DNA from: an uncultured Polynucleobacter sp.
Lineage (GTDB): Bacteria; Pseudomonadota; Gammaproteobacteria; Burkholderiales; Burkholderiaceae
Length of the DNA stretch: 8,960 nucleotides
Direction: 5' to 3'
Assembly (NCBI GenBank): GCA_937996825.1
Contig: CALKUJ010000014.1
Coordinates: 1-8,960 of the forward strand
In this document: positions 5,536 to 8,960 of the stretch, in pieces
How the letters are laid out: every line of letters starts with the position of its first letter
Numbering within the stretch: the first letter of the stretch is position 1
Made by a program: the position numbers and the translations under genes
Notes under the pieces: model-generated
The model's input: the letters and a program-made list of their open reading frames with translations, nothing else
Told to the model about the DNA's origin: nothing
Database searches by the model: none

Positions 5536-5857
5536 GGAAATAAAGCTCTCGGTATTTTTGCTCTTGCTTGAGCGATGTCACCAAGAAGCGCACGATTTCA
5601 TCATGCTTGCTAGAGCAATCGAGTTTGCGCTGTGCGATGCGCTCTTTAGCAGCAGCAACAATCGCAACATCTAAATCAAACGCCCTGCTGTCCAAACCTG
5701 TTTGAGCTCCCAAACAAAGTTGAAAGTCACTCATGGTGTCGATTCTTTGAGTGATTTGCTGTGGAGTCAAAGAGGCGCAGCCACTCAACAGTACCAATGC
5801 CATCAGTGCCAGGTACTTAGGAAATCCTTGGATTGAAAATTGATTGACCATATTCAT
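5510..5857 (-). CDS. Small lipoprotein, hypothetical
   Basis: A 115-residue precursor with a lipoprotein signal peptide: polar N-terminus, hydrophobic YLALMALVLLSG (15-26), and the lipobox L-S-G-C with C27 as the lipidated residue. The mature part is about 89 residues with two more cysteines, C48 (DFQLCLG) and C81 (KLDCSS), which could pair in the periplasm. This spacing, with a helix ending in an ERIAQRKLDC-like stretch, recurs in small proteobacterial lipoproteins of unknown function. Starts at 5857 or 5851 are both possible. The residue after C27 is Ala, so the outer membrane is the likely destination. It lies 41 bp downstream of the FemAB-like gene on the same strand and may be co-transcribed with it. 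Its last 26 bp overlap the HNH gene. Confidence 0.78.
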   Translation of the reverse strand: MNMVNQFSIQGFPKYLALMALVLLSGCASLTPQQITQRIDTMSDFQLCLGAQTGLDSRAFDLDVAIVAAAKERIAQRKLDCSSKHDEIVRFLVTSLKQEQKYRELYFPRAGFWRF

Positions 5858-5898
5858 ACTTTAGCAAATATTGAACTTTTTATCTTTTGATTAATCAA

Positions 5899-7086
5899 TC
5901 ATGAGAGAGTCACGCTACTTGCTTTGAGCGGAGAGTGTTCTGCGAGCTCATCAATGTAGTTTTCAATACCGCTGCTCTCTCGGATTAAAAAGCGCTCAAC
6001 GGCTTTAGAGAACTCAGGATCTTTGATCCAGTGAGCAGATTGCATTTTGACCGGCATAAACCCTCTGGCCATTTTGTGCTGCCCCTGAGCACCACCCTCA
6101 AAAATATCAATCCCCTGACGGATGCAGTATTCGATGGCTTGGTAGTAGGCAGTTTCAAAATGCAGGCAAGGCACATACTCCAAAGCACCCCAATACCGAC
6201 CGTAAGCGGTTTTAGTAGATCCAGACTGATCAACAAAGAGCAAGGATGCTGCGATTGCCTGTTCATTCCTGTGGGCCAAAATCAAATGAAGATTTTCTGG
6301 CATGCTTTGGCCGAGCATCTGAAAGAATGATTCGCTTAAATAAGGTGATGAGCGGTGTTCATAGTAGGTGTTGGCATAACAGCGATAAAAGAATGTCCAA
6401 TCCTCTTGGGTGGCACTTGGACCATCAACATGGCGAAAAGATATTCCTGCACTTTGCACCTGAGCTCGTTCTTGTCGAATGTTTTTACGGCGCTTCATAT
6501 TGAGCTGACTTAAAAAGTCGTCCATGCTTTGGTAAGCGTGGTTTTTCCAATGAAACTGGACAGCATCTCTGGCCATGAATCCTTGTTTCAATAAAAGCTC
6601 TTGGGTTTCTTTCTCAGCAAACAGAATGTGTGCAGATGAAATCTCATTTTGTATCAATAATTGTTTTAATTGCTCAATCAGTTGAATACGAACCGCATCA
6701 GCATGCTCACCCTCACCCACTAATAGACGTGCTCCTCTGACGGGTGTGAATGGAACGGCACAAAGTGCTTTGGGGTAATAAGACAAGCCATGCTGCTGAT
6801 AGGCTTCAGCCCAAGACCAGTCAAAGACATATTCGCCATACGAATGATTTTTTAAATACAAAGGCATCAAGCCAATAGGATTTTGATCACCGGATGAGTA
6901 AATGGCCAGGTGTGCCACTTGCCAACCAGTGTTGCCACCAACGCAAGCGCAATCCTCGAGAGCACTTAAAAATTCATGGCGTAAAAAAGGAGTGGCGTCT
7001 TTACTCAAAAGATTATTCCAGCCATCTTTTGAGGCCATATGAATACTGCTGAGAATCCGACATTCAAAGTTATTATTTGCAGACAC
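5899..7086 (-). CDS. FemAB-like / DUF482 GNAT-fold acyltransferase (peptidogalycan family)
   Basis: A 395-residue protein of the DUF482 family (PF04339, 'peptidogalycan biosynthesis/recognition'), a FemAB-like double-GNAT fold. Recognisable stretches are FLRHEFLSALED (34-45), YVFDWSWAEAYQQHGLSYYPK with AVPFTPVRGARLLVG after it, MKRRKNIRQERAQV near the middle, and FEGGAQGQHKMARGF and SAHWI in the last fifth. By analogy with FemAB it may transfer an aminoacyl group from a charged tRNA to a cell-wall precursor or protein, but no substrate is proven for this family. It is cytoplasmic, with no signal peptide. The start codon is GTG at 7086; the ATG at residue 17 (7038) would cut into family-like N-terminal sequence, so GTG is preferred. 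The lipoprotein gene follows after 41 bp. Confidence 0.85.
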   Translation of the reverse strand: MSANNNFECRILSSIHMASKDGWNNLLSKDATPFLRHEFLSALEDCACVGGNTGWQVAHLAIYSSGDQNPIGLMPLYLKNHSYGEYVFDWSWAEAYQQHGLSYYPKALCAVPFTPVRGARLLVGEGEHADAVRIQLIEQLKQLLIQNEISSAHILFAEKETQELLLKQGFMARDAVQFHWKNHAYQSMDDFLSQLNMKRRKNIRQERAQVQSAGISFRHVDGPSATQEDWTFFYRCYANTYYEHRSSPYLSESFFQMLGQSMPENLHLILAHRNEQAIAASLLFVDQSGSTKTAYGRYWGALEYVPCLHFETAYYQAIEYCIRQGIDIFEGGAQGQHKMARGFMPVKMQSAHWIKDPEFSKAVERFLIRESSGIENYIDELAEHSPLKASSVTLS

Positions 7087-7188
7087 TTTTATTTGCCGTG
7101 ATTTCTGATGAGTTAAAACAGAATTTGATTGTAATTTAAGCGCGAATAATTTTTTTAATGCTTTAATTACCTTTTATCCCCAAAAAAT

Positions 7189-7839
7189 ATGAAACCAACC
7201 ATTACCATCGATTTTGTTTCCGACATTGCCTGCCCTTGGTGCGCGGTTGGTTTTGGCAACCTATCTCAGGCGATGAGCCAGCTAGAGATGGTGGTGGACT
7301 TTAAAGTTCATTTCCGTGCTTTTCAGCTCAATCCTCACATGCCTCCTGGTGGGCAAGACGCCATGGAGCATTTGACTCAAAAATATGGCTTGAGTCTTGA
7401 GCAGGTGAAAACCAATCAAGCCCAAATCAGAGCCAGAGCTCTTGAAGCTGGGTTTCAATTTCATCCAGAGGGTCGTAAGCGTGTTTACAACACCTTCAAT
7501 AGTCACCGCTTGTTGTATTGGGCAGCGAATGAATGTGATCTTGATAAACAAGCAGCTCTTAAAAAAGAATTACTCAATACCTACTTCTGTTTGGCCGTGA
7601 GCCTTGATGACGAGAAAAATGTTCTAGATGCTGTGGCTCGAGCAGGGTTAGACAAAGTCAGAGCTCGCAAAATATTAGCCAGCGGTGAGTTCACTGCTGA
7701 AGTTAAAGCTGAAGAACAGTTTTATAAGAACATGGGGATACAGTCGGTACCCTCATTGATTCTTAATGAGGAATATTTACTTCAAGGCGCCCAAGAACCA
7801 GAGTCACTGATCAGCGCCTTTGAGCAACTGATCATGTAA
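7189..7839 (+). CDS. DsbA family oxidoreductase, FrnE-like, cytoplasmic
   Basis: A 216-residue thioredoxin-fold protein of the DsbA/FrnE branch. The active site C15-P-W-C18 follows the first strand (TIDFVSDIACPWC), the helical insert spans roughly residues 60-170, and the cis-proline loop SVPSLIL has P188. RKRVYNTFNSHRLLYWA is a typical FrnE-family stretch. There is no signal peptide, so unlike DsbA it should act in the cytoplasm as a thiol-disulfide oxidoreductase or isomerase. Relatives are linked to oxidative-stress tolerance and to 2-hydroxychromene-2-carboxylate isomerases. The substrate is unknown. It is divergent from the FemAB-like gene across a 102 bp AT-rich spacer in which I find no convincing promoter. 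The leader lacks a Shine-Dalgarno. It converges on the membrane protein gene 7 bp downstream. Confidence 0.88.
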   Translation: MKPTITIDFVSDIACPWCAVGFGNLSQAMSQLEMVVDFKVHFRAFQLNPHMPPGGQDAMEHLTQKYGLSLEQVKTNQAQIRARALEAGFQFHPEGRKRVYNTFNSHRLLYWAANECDLDKQAALKKELLNTYFCLAVSLDDEKNVLDAVARAGLDKVRARKILASGEFTAEVKAEEQFYKNMGIQSVPSLILNEEYLLQGAQEPESLISAFEQLIM

Positions 7840-7846
7840 GTGATCA

Positions 7847-8230
7847 TCAGAATTTAGGGAATTCGCTCTCTTCTTCAACCTTGTTGAACTCCAGCTTGAT
7901 TGGCGTAAAAAATAATTGATATACGCAATAAGCCTTGATGCCTATTTGAATTAATACAAGCAATCCCACAACAATGGCACTGGTATGCATTAAGAACATC
8001 ACACTCAAAGGCAAGAAAAGCACAACTGTATAAGCTAAGAATAGATATCTGGCCAAATTACTTGCACCAGCAATTTTCCAAATAATGAACAAGTAGAAAG
8101 CGGCTTGAACCAATGGCCCGTTCAAACCATGTTCAGCAAATGTGGGTGAACTAAAGGCAAAGTAAGCAACCGGCAATAACTGCAAGACCACATCAATCAA
8201 GAGTAATTGGCTAATTTGTTTTAGTTTCAT
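7847..8230 (-). CDS. Hypothetical four-helix membrane protein
   Basis: A 127-residue inner-membrane protein that I do not recognise. Four hydrophobic stretches are visible: about residues 9-26 (LLLIDVVLQLLPVAYFAF), 38-54 (around AAFYLFIIWKI), 62-82 (YLFLAYTVVLFLPLSVMF) and 84-108 (AIVVGLLVLIQIGIKAYCVY). A short acidic tail with KVEEESEF follows and would be cytoplasmic by the positive-inside rule. There are no catalytic motifs. Its start is 97 bp downstream of tRNA-Cys on the same strand, so it may be read from the tRNA transcript or from its own promoter. No ribosome binding site is clear. It ends 7 bp from the dsbA-like gene on the other strand. Confidence 0.75.
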   Translation of the reverse strand: MKLKQISQLLLIDVVLQLLPVAYFAFSSPTFAEHGLNGPLVQAAFYLFIIWKIAGASNLARYLFLAYTVVLFLPLSVMFLMHTSAIVVGLLVLIQIGIKAYCVYQLFFTPIKLEFNKVEEESEFPKF

Positions 8231-8327
8231 TTTTGGACTATCAAATGGTGGAGGAATGGGTCTATTACAAACTTTTAAGGTCTGTAGTTTAGCTTGAGTC
8301 TACTTTGAGAGTGTTGTTTGATAAAAC

Positions 8328-8401
8328 TGGAGGCGGAACCCAGAATCGAACTGGGGTACACGGCTTTGCAGGCCGCTGCATAACCACTCTGCCATCCCGC
8401 C
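8328..8401 (-). tRNA. tRNA-Cys (anticodon GCA)
   Basis: A 74-nt cloverleaf on the minus strand. The acceptor stem GGCGGGA pairs with TTCCGCC (one G-U), and the discriminator T73 (U) is the identity base expected for cysteine. The anticodon loop CTGCAAA gives GCA, the T arm has GTTCGATTC, and CCA is encoded. It decodes UGC and UGU. It follows tRNA-Gly and pgsA on the same strand, but an intrinsic terminator lies only 19 bp upstream of its 5' end. Confidence 0.97.
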
Positions 8402-8420
8402 GGGGATGAAATTGCTAATT

Positions 8421-8446
8421 AAAAAGGGAAGCTGATTAAGCTTCCC
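8421..8446 (-). terminator. Intrinsic terminator between tRNA-Gly and tRNA-Cys
   Basis: On the minus strand GGGAAGCT, a 5-base loop, and AGCTTCCC form a perfect 8 bp stem followed directly by TTTTT (the A run at 8421-8425 on plus). This is a textbook Rho-independent signal for minus-strand transcripts. It would end the pgsA or tRNA-Gly transcript before tRNA-Cys. No T run follows on the plus strand. Confidence 0.8.
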
Positions 8447-8454
8447 TCGTAATT

Positions 8455-8530
8455 TGGAGCGGGATAAGAGGCTCGAACTCTCGACCTATACCTTGGCAAG
8501 GTATCGCTCTACCAACTGAGCTAATCCCGC
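8455..8530 (-). tRNA. tRNA-Gly (anticodon GCC)
   Basis: A 76-nt cloverleaf on the minus strand. GCGGGAT pairs with ATCCCGC in the acceptor stem, TAGCTCAGTTGGTAGAGC is a canonical D arm, the anticodon loop TTGCCAA gives GCC, the T arm has GTTCGAGCC, and TCCA ends the gene with encoded CCA. It decodes GGC and GGU codons. A good sigma70 promoter precedes it. Confidence 0.97.
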
Positions 8531-8547
8531 ATAACAACAAGACCGAT

Positions 8548-8575
8548 ACTTTAACACATTTTTCGCCTATGTCAA
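8548..8575 (-). promoter_or_regulatory. tRNA-Gly promoter
   Basis: On the minus strand a perfect -35 TTGACA (8570-8575), a 16 bp spacer and -10 TAAAGT (8548-8553) are preceded by TG one base upstream (extended -10). Transcription should begin near 8541, about 11 nt before the tRNA. The -35 half is part of a 7 bp inverted repeat, TGTCAAA (8570-8576) and TTTGACA (8586-8592). This is the best promoter match in the window. Confidence 0.7.
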
Positions 8576-8665
8576 ATTATCAGACTTTGACACTATAGAG
8601 GTACTGCTGGCGTTAGGTTACTACAAACTGATGCTTTAGGTGTTGATTTACTTGACTTTTATAGC

Positions 8666-8960
8666 TTACAGGTCCGTTTTAGCCTTAATTAATGGCCAAG
8701 CTTTTTGCAAGTAGTAGAACATGGACCAAACTGTCAAAACTGCGGCAACCCAAATCAAAGGTCTACCGATATAGCTGGTATGAAATAAGTTGAATAATGT
8801 GTCGTTGTAAAGCAAAAATGGGATGGCGATGAGTTGTGCCGCCGTTTTAAGCTTTCCAACAAAATGTACCGCCACGCTTTTAGAGGCTCCAATTTGTGCC
8901 ATCCACTCTCTTAATGCAGAAATGGTGATCTCTCGGCCGATGATGACTAGGGCTACCCAG
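8666..8960 (-). CDS. pgsA: CDP-diacylglycerol–glycerol-3-phosphate 3-phosphatidyltransferase, C-terminal part
   Basis: The frame is open to the right edge on the minus strand, so the 5' half of the gene lies outside. About 97 C-terminal residues are visible. IIGREITISALREWMAQIG and SVAVHFVGKLKTAAQLIAIPFLL are the conserved second-half signatures of PgsA, followed by two hydrophobic helices and the end KAKTDL. The enzyme makes phosphatidylglycerol-phosphate from CDP-diacylglycerol in the inner membrane, the first committed step to phosphatidylglycerol. The catalytic CDP-alcohol phosphotransferase motif (DGxxAR...D) is in the missing part. The ATG at 8902 is internal, not the start. The order pgsA, tRNA-Gly, tRNA-Cys is common in Burkholderiales. 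Confidence 0.94.
   Translation of the reverse strand, partial: WVALVIIGREITISALREWMAQIGASKSVAVHFVGKLKTAAQLIAIPFLLYNDTLFNLFHTSYIGRPLIWVAAVLTVWSMFYYLQKAWPLIKAKTDL

Noticed and set aside
6031..6503. Two plus-strand frames antisense to the FemAB-like gene
   Set aside because: Both lie wholly opposite a long conserved gene, with no ribosome binding site or recognisable product.
7087..7188. Promoters in the AT-rich spacer between the FemAB-like and dsbA-like genes
   Set aside because: TTGATT is present, but no -10 with acceptable match lies at a 16-18 bp distance. The spacer must hold two divergent promoters, but I cannot place them.
7808..7846. Three TGATCA sites near the convergent dsbA-like and membrane protein ends
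   Set aside because: The 6 bp stem they can form has no T run, and two of the sites are within coding sequence. Likely chance.

Overview
The window looks like a chromosomal piece of a low-GC betaproteobacterium, most likely a Burkholderiales member close to Polynucleobacter. This is inferred from the mid-range base composition and gene types: the pgsA, tRNA-Gly, tRNA-Cys order, a FemAB-like DUF482 protein, a FrnE-type DsbA and a perfect CTGT-N8-ACAG LexA box. The first 28 bases are not genomic. They match the 3' part of the Illumina TruSeq adapter, so the left end is a contig end with untrimmed adapter.

Layout from left to right. At the edge is the 5' part of a small, very basic minus-strand gene with a strong ribosome binding site (29-166). 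Next are a DUF3820 gene on minus (277-492) and, divergent from it, a plus-strand group: a LON substrate-binding-domain protein, an MHS-family (ProP-like) MFS transporter, and a small CxxC protein whose start overlaps the transporter stop (ATGA). This group ends against a minus-strand operon at an AT-rich inverted repeat (2885-2912).

The centre is an SOS (DNA damage) module. The minus-strand operon umuD-umuC-ykgJ-like starts from a promoter whose -10 overlaps a perfect LexA box (5097-5116). An HNH endonuclease-like gene (5176-5535) diverges from the same box and has a possible promoter of its own across it. If so, one LexA site controls a translesion polymerase, a cysteine-cluster protein and a putative nuclease. 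The HNH gene overlaps tail to tail with a small lipoprotein gene, which lies downstream of the FemAB-like acyltransferase gene on minus.

On the right, a cytoplasmic DsbA/FrnE-like oxidoreductase (plus) converges on a four-helix membrane protein (minus). After that, all on minus, come tRNA-Cys, a clear intrinsic terminator, tRNA-Gly with a good sigma70 promoter, and the 3' part of pgsA, which runs off the window.

Most genes are ordinary housekeeping or accessory functions. I see no phage, CRISPR array, toxin-antitoxin pair or complete mobile element. The best candidates for something little described are the shared SOS control of the HNH gene and ykgJ-like gene with umuDC, the tandem GAATTCAG repeats inside the umuD promoter, and the terminator placed between the two tRNA genes.
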